Below, piece after piece: positions 36,601 to 49,170 of a stretch of DNA of 64,000 nucleotides. Numbering within the stretch: the first letter of the stretch is position 1; each line of letters starts with the position of its first letter. A program made the translations under genes and the position numbers. The DNA lies in contig JAJTTP010000012.1 of the NCBI GenBank assembly GCA_023313575.1, positions 930,001-994,000 of the forward strand. Reading direction: 5' to 3'. Source of the stretch: Eutypella sp. D-1. Taxonomy: Eukaryota > Ascomycota > Sordariomycetes > Xylariales > Diatrypaceae. The notes below the pieces were generated by a model. It saw only the letters and a program-made list of their open reading frames with translations, had not been told where the DNA came from and searched no databases.

Positions 36601-39600
36601 TAGGAAAGGACCGATATCATGCGGACCGGCAAGACGGACTACTACGCGCAGGCAGCAGCATTATCGACCAGTTTCCTATCTTCACGACGGATCCTTCTTC
36701 TCAATAAAGGCGAGAACTAGCGTATCGTGGCTTTTTTACTCTCGCCTCGCCTTGAGGAAGCGAGAGGGACCATGCTAACGCTAACACGTTCGACGCGAAC
36801 CGAAGAAAAGGGAGACACATAATTAAAGGCTCCTACTCCCACATCCCGCTTCTAGAAGAAAACTAGAAATTGGCCCTGCTGCTTTCGTAACACAAGATAC
36901 GAAGTACGAGGATACCTACTACATACGAAATCTACGTGAATTGGCGTAAAACTGTTGTAACTAGCGTGGTATGCGTGCAACCTGCAACCCACGCCAATAC
37001 AGTCTAAAAAGGATGCTATTGAGGCTTGCCAGGTTACCAGGCTAAGCCTGCGCCGAGAAGCCCAAGAGTACAGGGGCGTCGGGGTGCGTAGATCATCCCC
37101 ACACAGGAGAAAACTGGGCCTCCACCCACTGCGCCGGATCTATCGGGGGCTTCTGCTTCGCTGCCTTCGTAACCTTCTAACGGGAATGGTCTCTATCCAA
37201 TTCGAGGGCGTCAGGGGGTGAAGGGAGATATCGACTCTATCCATGAGGAGGCTTGGAGGAGGGAACGTGATGAGTATGCTATCTGTCAATGAACGCATGT
37301 GCCTAGTGGACAACTGTCGAGCTTCGGAGAGTTGCAAGGCGATGATGAGTGAGATACGGTCTGCGGAGCCAGAGGAGCATTAGGGAGAAGGTCACGATAT
37401 CAGTCAATATATTAATATGACCCATGTTCTATGCATACCCAAGTAGACTATCTCCTTCGGTATGCCGCTCCGGGAATCCCAGTGTGCATCGTATCCCCTT
37501 ACCTTTCCTCACAGTTTATCTAACGGCGGCCGCAAACCCCGAGCAAGACAATTACTCCAGCGCCGATAAAAGAAAACCATATCTAGCTAGCGGTTTTCGC
37601 CTCTTTGGGACGCCGTAGGATCACGATCATGAAAATAGAAAGACTTAACCATCTCTAACTTAGGTATCGCGTGCGCGATCCACTGCCACGAAAGCCCCCT
37701 TGGACGGGATAATAACAGGTTATGTGAGACTCACATGATTATTGCCAATATGCTGCTTGGTCTGTTTTCGGGTTAAATTGAGACTATAAGACTCCCAACC
37801 CCCACCGAACCTAGTTTATGGGCCAGTGACCGTTTGTCTGTTTTACCTGCTCCCCACCCATCATCACGCCTTCTGGTAGCACGCAACCTGACAGCAGCGG
37901 CAGAAGTCATCGCCAGGCCTGCATGAATGTACATTTTAAATCAAACGTGCATAAATTAGCCATTTCTGGCATCGCCGTTGCCATTCACTGGATAGCCCTC
38001 ACCAGCCAAGACACCAAATCGGTCCGGAGAGGGTTAGATTAGGATCTGTGTGCGACGAGACCCCCGACGATGACTGGGCGAGGCACCTGAGGCCTGCATG
38101 TGGAACGCATGTATCCACTCATGCACCGCAATCTGACAGACGCCACCAGCATTAATCTTCCCCAGCGGCTGAGGTCATCATGTAGGAACGACCTCGTGAG
38201 ACGAAAGCGCGACTCTCAGAGGTTGCGCGGCAGTCCGAATGATTCAGTCTCGAAGCATCTGTGATGGTTTCTGGAAGTAATCAAACGCAATGTGGGTCGA
38301 CAACGGGATGAGGCCAGAGACTGTCCGGCAAATAGCAGACCAGGGAGATGGGGGTCGGCTTCTATTACTGTATGATCTGTCATATTTCGCTGTCTGGTCG
38401 CCTTTTGCAGGTCCGAAACCAAATCACTGCGACGGCTGGCACGATACAACGGCGATGAACTACTCGCAGCTCGTCGGAGGCACGAACGCTATCTATCTTT
38501 CGGCCCGCATTGGCGGAAAATCCCGCCACTGCCACTCGGCTCCGCCAGAGACCCAAATGAGCTCAACAGCGCATTATATATATGCAGGCAAGCTGCCTTG
38601 TTACCTGCAATGTACGGTTGCATACCTATGATAAGCCCTGAGGTGGAGGGACGGGCATGATCTCCAGCTTTCGCTTCCGACCGGATGGGCCGGCCTAACT
38701 AAGAGACGGGGCCCGTACCCTTGAAATCAATGGGTTGTCGACTCTTTTTGATCTATCAAGCACAGACGCACTTCCCATGCAGGATGCCCATTGTGGATGG
38801 ACTTGGGATAAGGGGTCAGGGTGCGGGACTATTGACGCTATAGTGTTGACGCATATGCCGGTGAGACTGGTCGATTCTCACCTTGGACAGCCTCACCGTA
38901 CCAAGCAAGTAACCATGGATTGTCTTGTGCTACCTGACCAGTCGGTATGCCGAACAATTCCTTGTCAATCACATACATCCCACAATGCACTTAGGCCCTG
39001 TAGGGTAAGAGGTGCTGTTGTTCCCGTCAATAGTCCGTTATCGCATGATGTGTCGCCAGTCTGGACGCTTTCAAGCCCCCCTTGTTTAGGACGGGGTCTG
39101 CTTAGAGACCACGCGCGGAGCCGGGGCTAACTGAACCATGCAGGACTCGGGAAGTGGGATAGCAAGGAGCAAGGCTGATGGACTGAAGGTCCACACTGTC
39201 CCGACATATATCCCAGTCTATCAATATCAGCCTCATGCGGGGTGAGATAGTTAGGTCTCAAACTCAGTATCTGACCAGTCACTTTCTTATTCCTCCACAG
39301 TTCCCCTGTGTACCAGTCGAACGAATGAATCGTGAGTCAGGTCCCCTGTACGCCTCATGCAGGCATGTTCTCATTCGGAATCTAATAACGGGAGACCACC
39401 TCGCCATGGAGGTGAGACCACCTCAGCTTGGGGATGGGTTGGGTGGACGGAGAAGGGAACAATTCTCTATTGAGAAACCAAGTAGCTCTGCGTAGCAGTA
39501 CTTCGACTTGTAAGCAGCCCTACGGCTACTACATCGCTTCGGAAATAAACGCACCAGAGCTGCGTAAAGGGGGAGGGGAGAGGGAGAACCCATGTCTCCC

Positions 39601-42600
39601 CATACTCAACTGCAGTGTAATATGATGCATAGAAATTGGCGAGAGTTATGCATTATATGCAAGGCCCGTCAACTGAGCTAGCTAACTATGGGACCGCGCG
39701 GCGGCCGGCCTAGATTTAGTGTTGGTAGCTTGTGGTATTCTTGTCCACTGTCCTGGGGCATCCCAACCCAGTGCAATGGATCGGCATCCTCGGGAAACGT
39801 TCCCCCTTGCTGTCTCCTCAAGGGCGGCCACCAACAAACACTTTAATTCAGGGCCAGGGAGTTGTGTCCAAAGGTACGGTAAGCGAGCCCTCCGTCAGCC
39901 CTATAGGGGGTACAATGCGCATAGATGGAGTATTCGGCTACGATACCCCGGTTTGCATGTACGCGCCTCGGAAGCGGACCGTTTGCGACGACACGCCCAA
40001 TAGAGTATGACCTTGCGACATGCGGCGTTGTCGTCGTCGTCACTAGCATACGTATATAATTACAGAATTAAGAGCTCAAGTAATTCTCCTTCTAGATGTC
40101 GAGTGGAAGGGCTTATGTGTTATCAGGAGCTTGTGCATGTAAAGCCCCTGCCATTTATGCCTATCTAGTAATGCTCCCTTACCACTGTTTAGGCTTGTAT
40201 AGTCCTAGTTAAGCTGTCCGGAATCATTCTAGGACAAACGTAATGTTCCTACCCTTCCGTCTTCTTAGATGGTTGATCGCCGATGATTGCCCTCCTACTA
40301 GATAGATTAGCTATATTCACCGGGAGTCGGTCTACATACTGGCCGACTACTTATTCTCCATGTACATTTGTTCTAACATCAAACGTATTACATACCACCT
40401 TGCCATTGACCGGAGCACGGACTTCTAGCTATAACCATGCCACCCGGTGATCATTGAACACGAATGCGACAAGCTATTGACTGAGAGTCACCGTGATATC
40501 ACCAGTGCAAAAGCAAGTAAGGGGTGAAAGGTAACAGACATAAATCGGCGGTATAACGAAAGGAAAAGGACAGTAGAGGATGGATGGGAGTCAGACCAGT
40601 GACGACAGCAGTATTGTGATAAACTTATGTAGTTATGTACGCATATGTGTATATGAAATAGCCGAAACAACAGTAAACCAGCCACTCTTCAGTGCTACAA
40701 GGCGCCCGTGTGCAGCCGTCCTACTGCAAAGGCCCGAGGGCGCGCCCTGAACCAGATTCGGGCCAACGCAGCCGCCCTTAGTTAAGATCCGGCCCCCCCT
40801 CTAAAATAAGGCTCCGCCAAGGTGGGCGCCTCCGGAGGGTGCCGAAAGCCATTCTATCGTTCAGATTCGCCGAAGTCAGCGCTTCGACGACCTCGTGCTA
40901 TAGCCCCGTTTTATCGAGGCGTTTTCAAATTAATAAGCGTCCACAGAAACGGCAATCTTTGTTCTAGAAACTCATCATGTCTTACTTATCTAATGTGCGT
41001 TTTCGGCCGAGAAAAGAAAGAGAACTGACGAGGCGACAGGGAAGACCGTTGTTGGGACTCCCCGCCTGTTAAGCGCGATATTCCCGCTCATGCATGAGAT
41101 AAAGCTAATCAATGTATGAACGGAAAGAACGCAAGACATGCAATCTGAAGACTACCGGCTCAGCCCTGGTCAATCACCTCTACCTGTGAGCTGAGGGTGG
41201 TTCCCGCCCTATTCGTTGTTGATAGAGAAGCCTCCTATTGGATCAAACCTGGGAGGTGTTGCATTAGTGACCAGTCGCTCAGCTGGCTGGCGTTATGGGT
41301 ATATGGGATCGAGTAGGTTTCTCCGTCTTAAGGGGTAATGAGGCGGAAAATCGCTCATATCCATCGAAAAGGTAGGTATTGGATGAAGCCATGAGTTTTT
41401 GGGAACAACTCCGCCACCCTTTGATGATAGGCGGTGTGTGTACTGATTGTGTGTGTGTGGATGAAATGTCATGGTATGGCTATGGACCGATGGATAGCCC
41501 ACCAACGTTCGACTCCGCGGATGGCGGCAGCATCTCTTTTGTTACTCATCCGACCACTGTATACCGTGCTATAGAATTAATGGTGATCAATCATGATATA
41601 TCCATTAAAGTCGCTGTTGGAAGCGCAATGCATTATGGAGTTTCGTGTGCGTGCGCATATTTACACGACAGACGGCAGGCTGCAGATGCCAGGAGAATCT
41701 CAGACACGCGGCTCGCGCACCATTACCACCTCTACCGCTGCTGCCTACCCACCCCATATCGAATTTATATTCCAGTACCATAACACAAGATGCTGCGTCA
41801 GACGGGTGGCTACTTGCTCTGTCTCTTGTACCTATCAGCATCGGTATCACCATCATCACCGCCATGTTTTCTCACCGCCGACCCATCGCTAATCAGCACC
41901 CTTTTCTTGACTTCCCCTCTCCCACTAGCCAGTACCTTTTAGCCACACCTGATAGATTTATTGGATGAAATACCAAGATAATGAGAGATGTAGAATGTGC
42001 GCGTCTGTATATGGTGTTGGCGTGGAAATGTGGCATGTAAAAGTGTAGTAATCTTTGGATGTCGTGGAACGTACCACGAAAACAGACTTTTCCTCGCTTT
42101 AGTGTTGGAATAAGTACACATTCAAAAAATTCCGCAGTCGGCTCCCACAGCCCTCCTATCAGATTATGATAATCTAGGCCGCTGGGTGGCCGGGTGTGAG
42201 AGTGGTGCAATCAGAAGGTGTCGACGGGCACGTAGCAGGCCATGGCCGAACATGTATTTACATACATACATATGCGACGTAACCCAACCCAAACATATTC
42301 ATTTTGCCTCTCATTCCCCTCCCGCTGATCGCCTCACAAATCAGTCGCTTGTCCGCCAGCCGGGCCGCACCGGCCGCGAGAAGTCTACTGCGACCGGCCC
42401 GGGGGGAACCAACTTACCGCTTCTCTTTATTTTGCTGCACTGATACAGAATGTCCTTCCGGGGACGAGGGCGCAGTTCCGAGTTGACGACCAAATAACAC
42501 CAGAAGAAGCACACTATATACGCAATGCATAGGCGTAGCGGATTTTATAGTCCCGCCTGCTCCCTTTCGTTTACCAACTGGGGGTATTGCGAGGGACTTG

Positions 42601-45600
42601 TGTGCGTGTAATGTACACTGCGCGCAAGTAGTAGGATTGGAGGGTTGAACGTGGCCGAATCATCGTGTTCGTAGAATCACATATTCGGCCCCTTAAACTA
42701 TTTCCTGCAAGGTATAGTTGATCTTCTAGGGGAGCCAGGCTGGTAGGTGGAAGTATGATGGAACTGCCGAGCTTACAATGGGGTAAAATGACGATCTATC
42801 ACCCCGTGGCACGACTGAACGTGGTGCGTACCCCTCGGCAGCTTGTGGTGTAACAGATATCACCCCTCCCTCTTCCCTACTGATCCCGGGAACATGTTGG
42901 CATGGGCAAGGCAGGAAGAGGACAAGCGATGGTATTTACTTCATCATTCTATATTTCTCTTTTAACACTATACAATATAGTAGATACCTAGGTAATGACC
43001 CACAGGCCACGTCAAATCGGATTCTTCCCCTGGCCGCGGGTGCAATTTGAGCATTCCAGCTTTTTTGCATCCCTTAGGATAGTAACTGTGTTTCGTTTCA
43101 GTTATCCAGACGTGAGAAGGAGCCCATATATTGTTATGGATTTACGTGATGACGAATGACCAGCCATTTGTATTGGTGAATTATGAACTACGTGCTGAGT
43201 ATGCCATATACAAGCATGGAGCTCGTGTGCGAACACGCTGCGGTAAGCGGCGCGCAAGTCCGGTACTTGGCCCAGTTGTATATTGATGTAGACGTGCCCT
43301 TTTTACCTCAACACGATCGCTATTTGTGTATCTGGTCTTGGCATACCTTTGCAGGAAAGATAGGCGAATCATCGATGCTTCATCGCTCCGGTTCGCGAAG
43401 TAGCTGAGTGGTAATTTCTCTGTGCCAAGACGTCCGGAAACGATGTGCCGCACGACGCTTAGGCTCTCGAGACTCTGTCGGACGCAACATAGGAATAAGT
43501 CGATGTGAACAATACTTCATAGGATATGCAACATCATTGGAAATCCGATTGGTCAGCGAGGGGCGAATCTCCCTGTAGGCTGCTATGTGATGTACCGCGT
43601 TAGCTGAACCCCCTTTTCACCTTGCTACTTAGTGGACTGACGGGAGGCATAAGGCCAACCACAATCTAAATGTACATGTCTCCTAGCTGTCAGGAAATTT
43701 ATAGGCTTCTAGGATGAGTTTATAGTACGAAGGATATAACACCGGTTCTACACAGCTGAGGATAGATGGTATTCCTCCTTGAACGACAGCAAATTTAGGA
43801 GACAAGCGCCCCACCCTCCACCCAATAAGTTCGTCTCTTTATTGATTCTTTTTTTAACAATTGATATCCTCAACAAACATGCTAGTGCTGATTAATGGGT
43901 AGGCTGTGCTGTATAATATCCTCCCTACATCTATACTTTAAGCCTACTTATGAGTAAAAAGGGGGCCGGCGTCCCGCACGCAGGGAGGAGGTGAAGGGTT
44001 GAGGATTACTAGTGTCAATCACCAACCTTGACGGATATGGGATCTTGTCAATGCAGTTATGTATATATTGAGCATATAACCTACTGTATCATCGTGGTAT
44101 TGCAATTAGTCCGCAGATACCCGCTCGGCATAGGGAGGAAAATGGCCCCATCATAATAGATTTAGATGTCTGCTCGGCACAATAGAGCAGTTGACAACTA
44201 ACGCCAAAACAGGCCAGGGAAAGCCTTGTCAACTAAAATAGTAACGAAATAATAAAAGGGACTAGATTCCAGGCAGAAAGATTTGCCTGGACTTTTGGCC
44301 TCACAGACAACGGCATATTAGACTCACACTCCGTGAGGGCTCGTAACCGCCGATAAACCCTTGAAAATAGTCTCGTAAATGATGCATCATGCTAAACTGA
44401 ATTTCGGCCTAAAAGGACACCGAGAGTGGCACTCTCGACAGCATGTTTAGACTCGGTAGTGCGTATAGCGGTCTTATGAGTGCTATATTTGTTCCAGGCT
44501 AGCCATTGAGGCAATGCAACTTGCTAATTTTCATTATGGCTGTCGTTCAACTTCACTTCGCGTTTCCTAGAGGTTGCATTAAGTACGAGAGTGAAGTTTC
44601 TGTCCTGTCATCATTCGAAATCCTATGATAGCATACAGTTCATACAAGTTGTGACAATGTGCCTTTTTGCCTTTTCTCTTGGGGCATTGCTATCGACAAT
44701 TATGGCAATTCCATAGTAGACTACAGTATTAGCTTAATGTGAAGTATCGTCTGAGTAACGAAGTTCAGAACTAGCAAGGAACATTGTTTATTTTAGCCTC
44801 CTTCCAAGCCTTCACAGGGCGCTCGTGTCATCGCCCCCGAACATGATCTTTTGATCGCCGGAACTAGTCTCAAAAGAGTTACCTCCGGCGATATGAAAGC
44901 GTAAGCTGAAGGCACTAGTATCCCGTCGCTAGATGGCATCTAGAACTTCGATCAACTGAATATTGCCGGCATGTACGGAAAACATGATTACACTCGGTGG
45001 GGGGAGGTCCACCAACGATATACTTCCTGCAATACTCGCAGATCTAATCCCGGGAACCCCAGTCCGGTAAATACTTCTTAACTTCCTATTTCAACTCACT
45101 AATGTACGTCAAACGTCTCTGCCAAGGGTCACTAGAAGAGAGTCCACGGTCCAGACTCCTGCTAGTGTCTAATGTCTTAAGATTCCAAGGAGCTACATGT
45201 CCGTTTAGAAAGCCAGTCTCGTGGTACTGTTGTCTGTGGTGATGTGTCAAATGAATAGGATTTCTTTGGTCCTAAGATCTAGAGGTATATAGGAATGGGG
45301 CAGATGGAGTAGGCAGGCTATCGATGAGAACATATTTATTGCTCCCTCAATTTAAAGATTTCTATTGTGTTATCGATATCTTAATGAGACAAGACATGTC
45401 CCCATTTTCTACCCTAACCATGTAACTCACCCAGGCATCAGTGATGCATGAACGAAACGAGCTTTCGGACCTGACCTAGAAGGGGACAGGCGGGCCGGAG
45501 GTAAATTTGGTAGAGATTCGTGTATAACGATTTCATAGAGACTCAGTTCTCAAGTTTTCATTGTGCTTGTGAAGAGAGCCCAATAATTACATTACAGCCT

Positions 45601-48600
45601 CAGTGAGTTACACTGTGATATTGTGGAGCGATACCTTCCTAGGTAGTTGTGGATGAATATATATGAAGCCTAGTCTATAAAGCTCTTATGTGCTATTACG
45701 TCTATGGCAGTAATTTAGAGTCGTTAGAGCAAATGACTCTAGAATTATGCCTGAATTAACCACTCCTATGCATCATATCAAAATCGTCTAACTTGCTCGA
45801 GGTAGTCTTATATGCCTTATGTCGATGGATTACATATCACCAATGCGCATGTTTTGTTAACAATAAAAAGGCACTTTCTGTTCTAGGATTGCGGATTTCC
45901 CTCGGGGCCAGAATTCATCGTCTCGAAGTGCTGGAGATAGCTTCGTGTAAAGCTTTCAGCGGACTTCATAAATTCCCACATGTCTGCAATACCAATGTTG
46001 GTATTGTGCTGTACGCTCATGTGACTATTACCTAGATGTATTTCGTTGAGCAAGCTTCTGTTATATTAGCACCTCCTAGAGATTCCACGCTGATAACACC
46101 ACGTCCCTTGTGTTTCAGCTATTCGTCATATGGTTCTCATCAGTTTGCCATTCCAGTCTATTAGTTAATAACAGGCGAAGCTGAGAATTGTGAGCCCTCG
46201 GAATTAAAAATCGGTTCAAACCTGAGTTAGAAACTGACGGGGAAGACCTCAGGGGCGTCACTCTTGAGGGCCTAGACATCGACTCCACCCCCTTACCCCC
46301 TCAGTTGGCTGCCTCGATCGACATATACTCAGGCGCACTCTGAATCCCTCCTCTACTTCGATTAGCGGGCACAATAGAAAGAGAACTGCACCCTGCCATA
46401 AGCACTTTGGTGATAACATCTGGATGCAATACAATGGCATTATCCATCTCGGGTCAATCGTCAAGGCATTAGATATGGCGATCTAGTTGTCAACCCGACC
46501 TCTATATATTTGAATCCTTCGCGTGAGAGAACAAATCTGATGCACGGAACTTTAAGCTCGAATGGGGATGTGTGTGGAAGAAGGTGTAACAAGGGCTAGT
46601 GTCTAGGGCTTGGATATGAATCAGAACAACTAATAATTCTTCTTTGGTCTCGAGGACCTTAGGTCTTCTCCTCTCGATCAATCTGGTGGGAGATCTAGGT
46701 CCTATATATACACGAATGATGGCTGGTACGTACCGCCATCGAAGTATTCTGATATAGCCGTCCTAACCGCCATATAGGTCGTTGGTGGTCATCTGCACTC
46801 CAATGCCTTCCGTTTGCAGCCATAACTGCAGATACGCTGCATGATTCCAAATACCATATATTTGCCAAGATCCTATCAAACCGTGTGACAGAAGGCATGT
46901 ATTTTATATACAATCTCCGTTCGCAGGGACACCAGTTCATAGATTCCCTTTGCGACTTCTTCCAGTTGTTGGTCAGCCGACGAACTTGAATGAGCTCGGG
47001 TAGGAGCTATAGCCTGGATATAAAGTGTCCGATTTCGCATTCTGTACTAGCTAGGGGATGGTGAAGAGATGTGGCAGCCTTTTTCGCCCAAGTCTCCCGG
47101 TGGGGTGAATGGGGGCCCACCCCTTGTTTAGGCAATGTGCTTGAGGCCGGCCATGACGTATATATTTATCGGATAACTGGGCGTGACCTTTGAGTTTGAA
47201 GGGTGTGCTGTATGGGTGTGTATTTGTCATGCTTGAGAAGGGTCGTATAGGTCTCGAGACTTAACTGCACACGATGTGTTGAGAGAACTCGGCTATTTTC
47301 ATACCATATGCTGTATGGGTCCGAGCCTATGACGCAAAAATGGACAATAGGCATGATGTATATATTCCCCCCGTCTTGGTAGCTGAAATAGGCCATATAA
47401 AATATCGGATATCATTAGATCCTGTGATCTAGAAGTCTCTTTACACTAATTAGTACTCTCTTGCTAGGTAACCATGCAGGCTTGTTGGAAGAATTCTCTA
47501 AGGCACGAAAAGGCACATACTTAAGTGTACTATCTACACTTGCGACAATAACGTACGGTCTTGTCCTATTCTGCTGACATTTTATGACGTTGAGTAATAG
47601 GGTTTCTTTTTTCTTTTCTTTCCCTCTCCGTCATCATCACAAGTCACAGTAAACGATAGGCAATGAGTCAAGAGACTAGAACCACAGTGAAGGTTTATAT
47701 GTTATGAAAGTTTCATAATGTAGCCTTGAATGGGACGGCCTAGTTGTAATCGATTTATGTTAGGAAGTGGGATATTTCCTACAATACTACACTACGTGAG
47801 CAGTGCTGACATAAACTTTTTGTGTGGATGTATTTACAATGTCAAAACTGCATACATAGCAGTTTACACAAGCTAATTGTGTTGGCCTATTAAATTTGGA
47901 CTATGGCTATTACTTAAACTGGTGCTACATGAATTTGGAGATAAAGTAACTGCAAGATGATGTTTTGTGTAAAATAACCTTCTTGATTCATATTGCCCGA
48001 ATGATTTAGGTTCGTGGCGAACTGCACGATTAGTTTAGATATACTCGCCAAACCAATGCCCAAAAGCTTTCCTCGACTCTTAGTACTGTCCCTGGCTGCC
48101 TATGTAACTGGCTGGCTGGCTCTCGGCCCTGTAAGAAGGCAAGGGCGATCTCCTGCTTTGTTTCTATTATCACTTAGCCTACTGTTCTCATTGGTCTCAT
48201 TAAGGCCTAGGCATTTACCCCTTCGAGTCAAAATGATTTCCCACACAACCTACCTACTTTTTGATTAACCCCCAGCCTGGTTATCAAGAGAGTCGGGCCT
48301 GATTGGGACTGCCCCAGTTCCCGTTGCTATATACAGATCGAAAGGGTTTCCTACATCGTATACTACAAATATAAATTCCTTTCTTCTTTGTCTAGGGTTT
48401 CTATGTAACACCCAAGGAGATCGCGGATCTATATAGGCGTAGTCTTCAATGTCGTGGCACGCCGGATAATATGCTGATTTCACGTTCTGGATTATAAAGT
48501 ATGCAAGTGCTGGATTGTTACCGCGCTTTAATTACCCCGATACTTCCTCGTGGATGCACTTACATTTCAGCTCTAGGCCAAGCTTTCGTTGAAACATTAA

Positions 48601-49170
48601 TTACAGCCTGCTTCCATCGATGGTCTATGCAGATACGATGCCGGCTCTCCAGCATCATATGACCGTGGTAAATGACGCATTAGCTGGAAATGCTGGTTGC
48701 GGTAGAATCTTACAGATATAATGCATTCCATTGGTACACAACATCAAGGCCCATGTGAGGCCATTACGATGGATCATTAAAAATAGGTAGTAATAATGTA
48801 CGAATGAGCTTTTTAAAAGGGTATTCACCATGATCGGAATGCATCACTCAGGGGTACAGCCCCACTGATGACTCCACCTTTGCAGATCGGACACATTTGT
48901 ACCTAGGGGTATTCCAACTTTCCGTGATTCATCATCATCATGCTTTTGATCTACAGGATTCACTGACGTACTGGCTTGTAGACCGCCATCTATCAACGCA
49001 GCATTAGTATCAACCCCAATGATGAAATTTAGTCGATCCAGATTTATCAGTTTCATTCTCTTCCGCTGCTTATGCTATCCATGCTCGCTATATCGAGACC
49101 TCTTTGGTAATTTCACTTAGCCTGACCCTCAATACTTAACCCATTTAAATTCATCATCATTGGGAGTGGC

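Larger units (their letters stand above)
22582..49122. other. Gene desert of about 26.5 kb
   Basis: No gene can be supported by a recognisable domain, a long ORF or a coherent exon series; the longest ORFs (131-156 codons at 29632-30102, 30700-31095, 38735-39130 and 41379-41783) look like chance reading frames. The first few hundred bases are presumably the PLC promoter. The region carries several microsatellites, an exact 20-bp palindrome at 27216-27235, a C16 run at 33643-33658, four TACCTAGGTA palindromes (24239, 29188, 32506, 42985), three TACGGAGTA-type words (26957, 28505, 34030) and a short GC island at about 40700-40860. The 43.5-49.1 kb part appears more AT-rich. No tRNA, rRNA or intact transposon ORF was seen. 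Confidence 0.55.

Noticed and set aside
38735..39130. A 131-codon plus-strand frame considered as a small secreted protein
   Set aside because: It has no signal peptide at the N-terminus, and the cysteine spacing has no pattern.
48844..49056. A 70-codon minus-strand frame divergent from the GMC gene, with a stretch faintly like a GMC C-terminus
   Set aside because: It lacks the HxxGTxxMG and NPxLTxxA patterns and has no supporting exon. The similarity is too weak to call.
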